From DASSUC01 sp035649895 (GTDB lineage: Bacteria > Actinomycetota > Actinomycetes > Mycobacteriales > Micromonosporaceae): DNA of 31,218 nt. A program made the position numbers and the translations under genes. The stretch spans positions 1 through 31,218 of the forward strand of contig DASRIS010000093.1 in the NCBI GenBank assembly GCA_035649895.1, in the 5' to 3' direction. Under the pieces are notes generated by a model. The model was given only the letters and a program-made list of their open reading frames with translations. It did not search any database and was not told where the DNA came from. Shown piece by piece: positions 7,189 through 14,455 of this stretch (position 1 is its first letter; each line of letters begins with the position of its first letter).

Positions 7189-7857
7189 ATGTCCACCACG
7201 ACACCGTCCACGATGCGTACCAAGGTCCTGCTCGTGGACGACCACGACCTGATCCGCAAGGGCCTGCGCCACGCGTTCGAGCGGGACCGGCAGTTCGAGG
7301 TCGTCGGCGAGGCGGCCACCGCCGCCGAGGCGGTCCGGCAGGCGGGCGCCCTGCAGCCAGACGTCGTCATCATGGACCTGCGGCTACCCGACGGCAGCGG
7401 TCTTGAGGCCACCCGGGCACTGCGTAAGTCGAGCGCCACGATGGGGATCGTGGTGCTCACCATGTACGCAGGTGACGACCAGCTCTTCGGCGCCCTGGAG
7501 GCCGGTGCCAGCGCGTTCGTGCCGAAGACCGCGCCCGCGGACGAGGTCGTCGCCGCCGCCCGCCACGCCGCCTCCGCACCCTCCGCCTTCACCGCGGCAG
7601 ACCTCGCCGAGGCGATGAAGCGGCGCCTGGCGCCGACCGGTCCCCAGCTCTCCCCGCGGGAGGGGCAGGTGCTGCGGCTGCTCGCCGACGGGATGAGCGT
7701 GGCCGGCATCGCCAAGCAGCTGTTCGTCAGCGAGTCCACGGCGAAGACCCACATCTCCAAGCTGTACGAGAAGCTGGGCGCCGCCAACCGGGCCCAGGCG
7801 CTGATGACCGCGCTCCGGCTCGGCCTGCTGGAGGCGCCCGACGCCCCGAAGTTCTGA
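7189..7857 (+). CDS. LuxR/NarL-family response regulator
   Basis: The 222-aa product has an N-terminal receiver domain with D17, D18, phospho-acceptor D63, T91 and K113. A linker and a C-terminal LuxR-type helix-turn-helix follow (about 152-215, with the LSPREGQVLRLLADG start). All receiver signature residues are present, so it should be phosphorylated by the kinase encoded directly upstream. I chose the ATG at 7189 because a purine-rich AGGGGGAGAG (7171-7180) precedes it at a good distance; the frame is open further upstream without a better start. The 85-bp gap to the kinase holds no clear terminator, so the two genes probably share a transcript. Confidence 0.95.
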   Translation: MSTTTPSTMRTKVLLVDDHDLIRKGLRHAFERDRQFEVVGEAATAAEAVRQAGALQPDVVIMDLRLPDGSGLEATRALRKSSATMGIVVLTMYAGDDQLFGALEAGASAFVPKTAPADEVVAAARHAASAPSAFTAADLAEAMKRRLAPTGPQLSPREGQVLRLLADGMSVAGIAKQLFVSESTAKTHISKLYEKLGAANRAQALMTALRLGLLEAPDAPKF

Positions 7858-7899
7858 CGGCTACCCGACTCTGACGCTGATCCGACACCCGCACGCTGG

Positions 7900-8877
7900 T
7901 CAGCTGAGCATGGTCATGCGGACCACCGAGCGGCCGGCGTACGAGCGGATGTCGACCCGGTCGCACAGCTGCCGCACCAGCCACAGCCCGCGCCCGGACG
8001 TGGTGTCCCGGCTCGGCGGCAGGTAGCCCGGGAACTGCGCGGTGAACTCGCCGTGGCTGGCCACCTCGCACACCAGGCTGCCACGGCGGGCCCCGCGCTC
8101 GGGGTCGGCCTCCTCGACCCAGGTGCGCAGGGCACCCGCGCCACCCCCGTGCTGCACCGCGTTCGTGGCCACCTCGTTGACCGCGCAGACCAGGTGCGCC
8201 ACCCGCTCGGCGCGCAGCCCGGCCGCCTCGGCCTCGGCCGCCACCCGGCCCCGCACGGCACGCAGCCCGTCCCGGCCGAAGTCGGTCCACCCGGCGGCGG
8301 CCGGGGCCGGGCGGAGCTCGAGCACGTCGGCGCGGCGGTGGAAGTCCAGCGGGGCCAGGTAGTCGGAGCTGCGCTCCGGCCCGGCCCCGAGGGCCAGCTC
8401 GGGATGGGTGCGCCGGGCATCGGAGACCAGGTCCGGCGGGGCCATCCGGGTGTCGTACGGGCAGACGATCCAGGCGGCCGCCGCGGCGAACGCGACGTTC
8501 ATGACCGCCTCGTACCGGGGCCACTCCCCGGACAGCGGCGAGCTCTCCGGCCAGACCGCCTCGCCGATCAGCCGTACCCGGCCGTTGGCGGCGTGCTCGG
8601 CGAGGTAGCGGTCGTACTCGGCGAGCGCGCCCACCGGCCCCTGGAACCATGTACAGGCATCGATGAAACGCACCTCTTCGGCGTCCCCGCGCAGCTCGGC
8701 GCGGAGCAGGCCGATGTGCGCGGGGGTGGTCACCGCCACCACGTGGTCACCGGAGCGCAGGCCCTCCTGGACGAACGGCACCAGCAGGGAGGTGAACTCG
8801 TCGTCCGACCCGTACAGCAGGGCCTGGTGCTGGAACGCGGGGCGCGCGCCGTCGGGGCCGGGCACGAGTGCGGTCAC
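7900..8877 (-). CDS. MEDS sensory domain fused to RsbW/SpoIIAB-like ATPase
   Basis: In the 325-aa product, residues 15-185 form a MEDS (DcmR-type) sensory domain, recognisable from QALLYGSDDEF, DHVVAV and the CPYDTR motif (139-144). Residues about 200-325 form an HATPase_c_2 domain of anti-sigma-factor kinases, with N-box NEVATNAVQHG (E235, N239) and the glycine box GRGLWLV (295-301). The loop that normally carries the adenine-contacting Asp (D-x-G) reads A-S-H-G, with S274 in the Asp position. By family such proteins bind a sigma factor or an STAS antagonist; kinase activity may be impaired here. The start is GTG 8877, overlapping the upstream MEDS-STAS stop by 4 bp (GTGA). Confidence 0.88.
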   Translation of the reverse strand: MTALVPGPDGARPAFQHQALLYGSDDEFTSLLVPFVQEGLRSGDHVVAVTTPAHIGLLRAELRGDAEEVRFIDACTWFQGPVGALAEYDRYLAEHAANGRVRLIGEAVWPESSPLSGEWPRYEAVMNVAFAAAAAWIVCPYDTRMAPPDLVSDARRTHPELALGAGPERSSDYLAPLDFHRRADVLELRPAPAAAGWTDFGRDGLRAVRGRVAAEAEAAGLRAERVAHLVCAVNEVATNAVQHGGGAGALRTWVEEADPERGARRGSLVCEVASHGEFTAQFPGYLPPSRDTTSGRGLWLVRQLCDRVDIRSYAGRSVVRMTMLS

Positions 8878-9854
8878 GGCGCACCACCTGACCTGTCCGG
8901 CTCCCGTCCGTCCGGCCCCCGTCCATCAAGCCCTCGTCCGTCCGGCTGCCGTCCATCCGGCTGCCGAAGTGCCGGCTGCCGTCCCGCCGGGCTCTCCCGG
9001 ACCACCCGCAGCCGGGCCAGCCGGTCCCAGCCCAGCCTGGTGAGCATCTCGGCGACCAAGGGCTGCGGCGCCACCAGGACCAGGGTCTGGTCGTGCGGCT
9101 GCTCCGCGGTGTCGGCGAACAGGCGCAGCCCCGCCACGTCGGCGAAGACCAGGCCGCCGAGGTCGACGTGGACCTCCCCGCGCGGGCCGGCCCGGCGTAC
9201 GGCCGCACCCAGTGCCCGCGCCGCGCCCGCGCGGCTGGTCAGGTCCAGCTGGCCGACGAAGCGTACGCCGACCGGGCAGCACGTGGGCGTGGCGCTGAAG
9301 GCCCCGTCGTCGTACTCCGGGTCACGCACCGCCTGCCCCCGGTGGGCCTCCAGGACGGCGCTGAGCGTGCCCTCGTCCAGCATGCGGCGGTCGTACTGGC
9401 AGATGGCGGTCGCCCGGCCGCCCCCGCACACCCGGTCGACCTGCGCCTCGTACTCCGGCAACGGGCCTGCCACGCCGCCGACCCAGCCGCCGGCGAGACC
9501 GTGCTCGCTGGCCACCCGGAGCGCCGGGTAGCCCTCGGCCAGCGCGCGGTCGATCTGGGCGGACAGCGGCCACAGCACCCGCTCGGTGGTGAGCGTCGCG
9601 GCCAGGGCGAGCTGGCCCTGGCTGACGAAGCGGTCCGGGTCGGCCACGCCGCCACGACGCAGGCGGGCGAGCACGGCCGGGGCGGCTGCCCCGTCCGCGA
9701 GGTAGAGCACCTTCTCGCCACGCGCCAAGCCGTGCCAGACGAAGGCCCCGACCACTGCATCGCGCTCAGCGTCACAGCTGAACGTCACGCAGAGGTGGTC
9801 ACCTGGTAACAACCGCCCGACCGGCCGCTGGACCCGGCGATCCGCAACCGTCAT
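8874..9854 (-). CDS. MEDS sensory domain fused to STAS (anti-anti-sigma-like) domain
   Basis: In the 326-aa product, residues about 12-175 are a MEDS domain (GDHLCVTF, then CQYDRRM at 152-158). Residues about 195-285 are an STAS domain (QLDLTSRAGAARAL, EVHVDLGGLVFADVAGLRLF). The serine that anti-anti-sigma factors present for phosphorylation (DS[SA]G) is replaced by V240 in DVAG. The tail (297-321) is five five-residue repeats of the RQPDG/RGPDG type. It overlaps the MEDS-ATPase gene by 4 bp, so the two products are probably made in concert and bind each other. ATG 9854 is chosen; a GTG at 9857 is directly in front of it. A run of 22-bp repeats lies upstream. Confidence 0.86.
   Translation of the reverse strand: MTVADRRVQRPVGRLLPGDHLCVTFSCDAERDAVVGAFVWHGLARGEKVLYLADGAAAPAVLARLRRGGVADPDRFVSQGQLALAATLTTERVLWPLSAQIDRALAEGYPALRVASEHGLAGGWVGGVAGPLPEYEAQVDRVCGGGRATAICQYDRRMLDEGTLSAVLEAHRGQAVRDPEYDDGAFSATPTCCPVGVRFVGQLDLTSRAGAARALGAAVRRAGPRGEVHVDLGGLVFADVAGLRLFADTAEQPHDQTLVLVAPQPLVAEMLTRLGWDRLARLRVVRESPAGRQPALRQPDGRQPDGRGLDGRGPDGREPDRSGGAP
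8892..8966. repeat. 15-bp tandem repeat encoding a (R-x-x-D-G)n tail
   Basis: Five 15-bp units at the 3' end of the MEDS-STAS gene encode RQPDG, RQPDG, RGLDG, RGPDG and REPDR. The length is a multiple of three, so copy-number change would not break the frame. Confidence 0.8.
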
Positions 9855-9943
9855 CACACCGTCCCAGAAGTGCCGACCGGCCTATTGAATCATCAGGTTG
9901 GCCCTTGTGCACGGCAACGCCCGGCCAGGCTGGGCCCGGCCCC

Positions 9944-10053
9944 GCGCGACGCGGCCTCCCAGCCCGCGCGACGCCGCCTCCGAGCCGGCGCGACGCCGCC
10001 TCCGAGCCCGCGCGACGCCGCCTCCGAGCCCGCGCGACGCGCCCCGCGATGCA
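9944..10053. repeat. 22-bp tandem repeat, about 4.5 copies, upstream of the MEDS operon
   Basis: Units beginning GCGCGAC start at 9944, 9966, 9988, 10010 and 10032, an exact 22-bp period. Copies 2-4 are nearly identical and the last is partial. The array fills most of the 210-bp gap between the pimB' stop and the MEDS-STAS start. The period is not a multiple of three, and no gene fits the region. Confidence 0.9.
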
Positions 10054-10064
10054 CCCCGCGACCT

Positions 10065-11234
10065 TCAGCCGGACAGCAGCCTGCGCATGCGCTCTGCCTG
10101 CGCCTCCCACCGCCACTCCGCCTCGACCCAGGCCCGCCCGGCGGCGCCGAGGCGCGTGGCGAGCGCAGGGTCCGCCAGCAGGGTGGCCACCCGGTCGGCA
10201 ACGGCGGACACGTCCCGCCCCGGCACCACGTACCCGGTCTCGCCGTCGCGCACCGCGTCCGGCGCGCCGCCCGAGTCGCCGGCGACCACCGGCAGCCCGG
10301 TGGCGGACGCCTCCAGGTAGACGATGCCGAGGCCCTCCACGTCCAGCCCGCTGCGGCGGGTCCGGCACGGCATCGCGTAGACGTCGCCCGCCGCGTAGTG
10401 CGCGGGCAGGTGCTCCCAGGACACCGACCCGGTGAAGAAGACGTCCCGCTCCACCTCGTACCAGCGGGCCAGCCGTAGCAGCGCCGGGCGGGCCGGGCCA
10501 CCACCGACCAGCAGCAGCGCCGCACCCGGCACCCGGCGGCGGATCTCGGGCAGGGCGCGGATCAGCGTGTCCTGGCCTTTTCGCGGCACGAGCCGGGACA
10601 CGCACACCACGACCGGACGGTCGCCGAGCCCGAGCTGCGAGCGCACCTCGCCGCCCTCCACCTCGGGGTGGTACGCGTCCACGTCCACGCCCGGCGCTAG
10701 CTGCTCCAGCCGGGTCACCCCGTGCAGCGCCCGGTCCAGCCGGACCCGGGTGTACTCGCCCAGGTACGTCAGCACGTCCACGGCCCGGCCGACCCGTCGC
10801 AGCAGGCTGCGGGCGCCGCGTAGCGCGGCCCAGCCGACCTCGTGCCCGTGGGTCTGCGCCACGGCCCGGACCACGCCCGCCTGGCGGCGCAGCCCGGCGG
10901 CGAGCAGGCCCAGCGGCGCGGCGGCGCCGAACCAGACCGTGTCGCACTCGTACGCCCGGGCCAGCTGGGCCGCGCGCCGGGCCACCGCCGGGGTGGGCAG
11001 CAACACCGAGGTGTCCTCCCGGACCACCTCGAACGGCTGGTCCGCGTCGAACTTCTCCGCCCCGCGCCAGGTGGACGCGTAGACCACGACCGAGCCGGGA
11101 GGCTGGCGGACCGCCAGGTTGTGCACGAAGGACTGGATACCGCCGGGCCGGGGCGGGAAGTCGTTGGTCACCAGCAGGGTCCGGCGGGCGGGGCTGCCCG
11201 GAGGAGCCCAGCCGGCGCCGGCGGGCGCCGTCAA
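10065..11234 (-). CDS. pimB: GDP-mannose-dependent phosphatidylinositol monomannoside mannosyltransferase (PimB'), GT4 family
   Basis: The 389-aa GT-B glycosyltransferase closely tracks M. tuberculosis PimB' (Rv2188c) as I remember it. Shared segments are LLVTNDFPPRPGGIQSF near the N-terminus, ETVWFGAAAPL/THGHEVGW-like segments, VSRLVPRKGQDTL (donor domain start), AMPCRTRRSGLDVEGLGIV and SGGAPDAV. The last two belong to the nucleotide-sugar binding E-x7-E region. It should add the second mannose to phosphatidylinositol monomannoside on the inner face of the membrane. The apparent start is TTG 11234, whose T overlaps the upstream M48 stop (TTGA); the first conserved residues appear only at about residue 19, so the true start may be a little further in. 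It forms an operon with the M48 protease gene. Confidence 0.9.
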   Translation of the reverse strand: MTAPAGAGWAPPGSPARRTLLVTNDFPPRPGGIQSFVHNLAVRQPPGSVVVYASTWRGAEKFDADQPFEVVREDTSVLLPTPAVARRAAQLARAYECDTVWFGAAAPLGLLAAGLRRQAGVVRAVAQTHGHEVGWAALRGARSLLRRVGRAVDVLTYLGEYTRVRLDRALHGVTRLEQLAPGVDVDAYHPEVEGGEVRSQLGLGDRPVVVCVSRLVPRKGQDTLIRALPEIRRRVPGAALLLVGGGPARPALLRLARWYEVERDVFFTGSVSWEHLPAHYAAGDVYAMPCRTRRSGLDVEGLGIVYLEASATGLPVVAGDSGGAPDAVRDGETGYVVPGRDVSAVADRVATLLADPALATRLGAAGRAWVEAEWRWEAQAERMRRLLSG

Positions 11235-12487
11235 CGCTCTCCCCTGGCGTACGCCCGGGCCGCGGCGATGCGCTCCACTGTGGACGGGTGTGTGGCGAAC
11301 AGTGCGTGCTCCACCGGGTGCGGGTCGACGTCGGCCAGGTTCACCAGGGCCAGGCGCTGCTCCATCGCCTCGAACGTGGCCGCGTCGCCGGTCAGAGCCA
11401 GCGCGTGGGCGTCGGCCCGGGCCTCCACCCGCCGGGAGACCAGGTTCTGCGCCGGGGTGGTGACCAGGCCGACGAGCGTGACGACGGCCACCAGCAGCGC
11501 GATGCCGCGCGGGTCACCCAGCGACTCCACGCCGGCCCGGCGCAGCAGCCCTGACCACGAGCCGAGCAGGTACAGGCCGCAGACCGCGGTGGCGGCGCCG
11601 AGGGCCGCCAGCGCCGTGCCGGTCGCCACGTCGGCGCGCTTGGCGTGGCCCAGCTCGTGGGCGACGACGGAGACCACCTCCGCGGGTGGCGCCTCGTCCA
11701 GCAGCGTGTCGTAGACCACGATCCGGCGGGTCGGCCCGAGGCCCGAGACGTAGGCGTTGACCATCCTGGTCCGCCGGGACGCGTCGGCCACCAGCACGTC
11801 GCGCACTGGCACGCCGTCCCGCTCGGCCAAGGCGAGCAGCTCGGTGCGCAGCGGGCCGGCCGGCATCGGGGTGAACTTGTTGAAGACCGGCTCCACCAGC
11901 ACCGGCAGTACGAACGACAGCAGCGTGACCAGTGCCGCGGCGCCGAGCGCGCCAAACGCCCACCACCAGCGGGGCGACAGCCGGGCCACGCTGTAGAACC
12001 CGAGCAGCGCCACCGCGCCGATGGCCGCGCCGACCGCGTACGCCTTGCCGACGTCGACCGCCCAGGCGCCCCAGGTCTGGGTGGACAGGCCGTAGCGGAC
12101 GGCGATGGCGTGCCGCCAGGCGGCCAGCGGCAGGGCGACCAGCTCGGCCAGGAGCACGACGGCCAGGCCGCCCAGCACCGCCTGGGCCACCCAGTGCCCG
12201 CCGAACGGCCGCGCCACCTGCGAGACCAGCTGCGCGCCGAACGTGGTGAGGCCGAGCACCAGCGCGACGCCCAGGCCCAGGACGAGTGAGCCGTAGGTGA
12301 CCGGGCGCAGCTCGGCGTGCAGGGCCCGGCCGCGGGCCACCTGCTCAGCCGGCATGCCCTTCAGCGCGGCGAGCTGGTCCGCCCGGGGCGCCGGCGGGCG
12401 CGACCAGGGGACCACCGCCGCAGCCGTGGCCAGGGCGGCCAGCAGCAGAACACCGAACGCAACCGCCGCCCACCCCCGCGCAGCCAT
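11231..12487 (-). CDS. M48 (Ste24-type) membrane zinc metalloprotease
   Basis: The 418-aa product has several membrane helices: residues 5-27, about 65-90, 102-125, 150-165 and 175-205, and a pair after the active site at about 290-340. The zinc motif HELGH is at 277-281 within VVAHELGHAKRADV, and a downstream EARADAHAL segment supplies the third ligand. This is the layout of Ste24/HtpX CAAX-type proteases. The natural substrate in actinobacteria is unknown; membrane-protein quality control is the usual suggestion. A purine-rich GGAGGGGGGAGCG segment precedes the ATG at 12487. It is co-transcribed with pimB', whose start overlaps its stop. Confidence 0.93.
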   Translation of the reverse strand: MAARGWAAVAFGVLLLAALATAAAVVPWSRPPAPRADQLAALKGMPAEQVARGRALHAELRPVTYGSLVLGLGVALVLGLTTFGAQLVSQVARPFGGHWVAQAVLGGLAVVLLAELVALPLAAWRHAIAVRYGLSTQTWGAWAVDVGKAYAVGAAIGAVALLGFYSVARLSPRWWWAFGALGAAALVTLLSFVLPVLVEPVFNKFTPMPAGPLRTELLALAERDGVPVRDVLVADASRRTRMVNAYVSGLGPTRRIVVYDTLLDEAPPAEVVSVVAHELGHAKRADVATGTALAALGAATAVCGLYLLGSWSGLLRRAGVESLGDPRGIALLVAVVTLVGLVTTPAQNLVSRRVEARADAHALALTGDAATFEAMEQRLALVNLADVDPHPVEHALFATHPSTVERIAAARAYARGER

Positions 12488-12518
12488 GCGCGCTCCCCCC
12501 TCCCGCGCCGGCTCCGCC

Positions 12519-12554
12519 GGCCCGCCTGGCCCGTCCGGCCCGCCCGACCCATCC
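12519..12554. repeat. Four 9-bp tandem units between M48 and four-Cys gene
   Basis: GGCCCGCCT, GGCCCGTCC, GGCCCGCCC and GACCCATCC follow each other without gaps in the 105-bp space between the M48 start and the small-protein stop. There is no coding potential. Confidence 0.55.
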
Positions 12555-12592
12555 TAGATCGGCGGCGGGACAGGGCCGGCGGGCGCCGGGCC

Positions 12593-12799
12593 CTACGCCG
12601 CGGCCGGCCGGGGGCTGCCCCGCCCGCCGACGACGAGCCGCAGGCGGGGCACCATGCCCGCGTCGGCGAGCACCCGCAGCGCGCGCCGCTCGACCTCGTC
12701 CAGCTCCACCCCCTCCGGCGGCGCACCGAGCATCACGCTGACCACGCAGCCGCTGCATGCCGGACCCCGCACGGCGCAGTTGTCGCAGTCGATGAGCAT
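12593..12799 (-). CDS. Small four-cysteine (CxxC-x6-CxxC) protein
   Basis: The 68-aa product begins MLIDCDNCAVRGPACSGC, with cysteines at 5, 8, 15 and 18 (two CxxC pairs, 6 residues apart). A helical stretch (about 33-48) and a basic, Pro/Ala-rich tail follow. The knuckle pattern fits a zinc site or an Fe-S/redox centre. The ATG at 12799 is fixed by a strong AGGAGGAG ribosome-binding site just upstream; a longer reading from 12874 would put the conserved Cys segment in mid-protein and has no such signal. It is probably co-transcribed with M48-pimB'. The function is unknown; I believe homologues are common in actinomycetes. Confidence 0.85.
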   Translation of the reverse strand: MLIDCDNCAVRGPACSGCVVSVMLGAPPEGVELDEVERRALRVLADAGMVPRLRLVVGGRGSPRPAAA

Positions 12800-12869
12800 C
12801 GCTCCTCCTAAGATCGCCGGCCAGGCTGGCGACCGCACGTTGAGTGAGCGAAGCGTATGAAGTGGGTAC

Positions 12870-12895
12870 GACAAAACCCGGTGGCTATACCCGGG
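12870..12895 (-). terminator. Weak intrinsic terminator after the NYN gene
   Basis: On the minus strand CCCGG (12895-12891) pairs with CCGGG (12881-12877) across a 9-nt loop that contains the TAG stop of the NYN gene. The pairing is followed by TTTTG. The stem is short, so confidence is limited. Confidence 0.35.
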
Positions 12896-14321
12896 CGAGG
12901 CGCTTGAGCAGGGCGTCGGCGCCGAGCGGGTACGCGCCGTGGCGGCGTACCCCGTCGGCGACCTCGCGGTCGGAGGAGACCACCACGACCGGGCGCCCGG
13001 CGGGCTCGGCCCGGACCAGGCGCCGTACCAGCTCGTCCGCTGTCTCCCCCTTGCGCGAGAACAGCACCCGCACGCCCCGGGGGGCCGGCGGCAGCCCGTG
13101 CACCCGCTCGGCGCCGTCGAACACCACGGTCACCTCGGCGCCGGTCTGGGCGGCCACCCCGCCGAGACCGTTGACCAGGCGGCTGCGCTGCTGCTCCAGC
13201 GACATCTCGCCGTACCCGCGCTTGGTCACGTTGTAGCCGTCCACGACCAGATGGACCCGCGGCAGGCCGAGCAGCTGGTCGAGGCGGGCCGGGTCGTCCG
13301 GGTCCAGCGCGCGGGCCTTGGTGGTCAGCGACTCGGGGCGGTCCGCTGCGACGTCGGCCACGAAGTCGGCCGGCAACCGGTCCGCCGGGTCGAGCGCCAG
13401 CTCCCGGCGTAGCGCCTGCGCGGCCTGCCCGATCGTCTCCAGCAGCAGCCAGAGGCGGGCGTCATCCACCGCACGGGCATCCTTGGACAGCTGCCGGGCC
13501 GCCCCGGCGGCGTCGGCCGCCTCGGCCAGCCGTGCCCGCAGCCGGCGTAGCTCGGCGTCGTGGTCGGCGGCGGCCCGCGCCGCCCGTCCCTTCTCGGTGG
13601 CGAGCATCTCGCTCGCCTTGCGCTCGCGGGTCTGCGTCTCGCGCAGCGCCTTGGCCAGCGCCCGGACCTCCTCGCGCAGCCCGGCCGTCTCGTCGCGCAG
13701 CCGCGACAGCTCGTCGCGCAGCTTGTCCGCCTCGACCCGGGCCACCGCGCGGTCGTGCTCGGCGCGGGCCGCCCGCTGCTCGGCCTCGCGCACCAGGTCG
13801 GCGACTGCGGCGCTGTCCGCCTCGGCGCGCACCGCCTCGCTGGCCGAGGAGATCAGGTCGAGCCAGGCCGGCGGGCGGCCCAGGTACGCCAGCGCCGCCA
13901 CCTCCACCGGGTCGGCCGCGGCCGGGCAGGTCCCCGCCATCACGGCGGCACCGAGGTCGCCGGCGTCGGCCAGGATCCGGGTGGCCAGCCGCTGGCGGAA
14001 CAGCGGGTCGCTGGAGAGCTGGGCCGCGATCGCCGCCCCGCCCAGCCGGGCGCGACGGTTCGGCGCGAACCTCGCCACCCGCCGCAGCGCCACGGGCAGC
14101 TCGTCCGGGGTGAGCCCGGTCAGGGCGCCGGCAGCCAGGGCGATGACCCGCTGGCGTACGGGCTCAGGCAGGACCGGCTCGACCGGCTCGGACAGGACCG
14201 GCTCAGGCACGACCGGCTCCGCGCCGGCCGCACCAGCGCCCTCGTCGGCGGCGGGGCCCGGCCGCACCGCCGCAGCCGGCCGCTCTGGGTCGAGACCGGA
14301 GCGGGCGGAGTCGGCGGGCAT
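12885..14321 (-). CDS. NYN-domain (YacP-like) putative ribonuclease with long coiled coil
   Basis: The 478-aa product has three parts. The N-terminal ~60 residues are Pro/Glu/Val-rich and disordered. A helical region and a long charged coiled coil follow (about 175-290, rich in Arg/Glu/Ala heptads). The C-terminal NYN/PIN-like domain (about 340-478) carries the acidic residues VVDGYNVTK, TVVFDGAE and SSDREV, which in the family bind metal for RNA cleavage. It is probably an RNA-processing enzyme. The ATG at 14321 is chosen; a longer reading from 14390 would cover the divergent promoter region. No ribosome-binding site is visible, and a weak GACACT hexamer lies 6 nt upstream. Confidence 0.9.
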   Translation of the reverse strand: MPADSARSGLDPERPAAAVRPGPAADEGAGAAGAEPVVPEPVLSEPVEPVLPEPVRQRVIALAAGALTGLTPDELPVALRRVARFAPNRRARLGGAAIAAQLSSDPLFRQRLATRILADAGDLGAAVMAGTCPAAADPVEVAALAYLGRPPAWLDLISSASEAVRAEADSAAVADLVREAEQRAARAEHDRAVARVEADKLRDELSRLRDETAGLREEVRALAKALRETQTRERKASEMLATEKGRAARAAADHDAELRRLRARLAEAADAAGAARQLSKDARAVDDARLWLLLETIGQAAQALRRELALDPADRLPADFVADVAADRPESLTTKARALDPDDPARLDQLLGLPRVHLVVDGYNVTKRGYGEMSLEQQRSRLVNGLGGVAAQTGAEVTVVFDGAERVHGLPPAPRGVRVLFSRKGETADELVRRLVRAEPAGRPVVVVSSDREVADGVRRHGAYPLGADALLKRLARV

Positions 14322-14442
14322 TAGACCAGTGTCGCATCGCTCGCCATGACCTGACGGGCGCGGCGCAGATGATCTCGTACCCGCACTCACTCCGCTTCAC
14401 CCCGTGGATAGTCTGGCATCCGATCTTGTCGGACCCGTGGCC

Positions 14443-14448
14443 TACTGT
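14443..14448 (+). promoter_or_regulatory. Putative -10 box (TACTGT) for leaderless nuclease transcript
   Basis: TACTGT is followed by 7 nt and GTG 14456, in frame with the nuclease. No ribosome-binding site is present before this GTG or before the earlier in-frame ATG at 14369. Confidence 0.42.
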
Positions 14449-14455
14449 GCGACGC

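Noticed and set aside
9944..10053. CRISPR-like array
   Set aside because: The units are directly adjacent with no unique spacers and no cas genes are near, so it is a simple tandem repeat.
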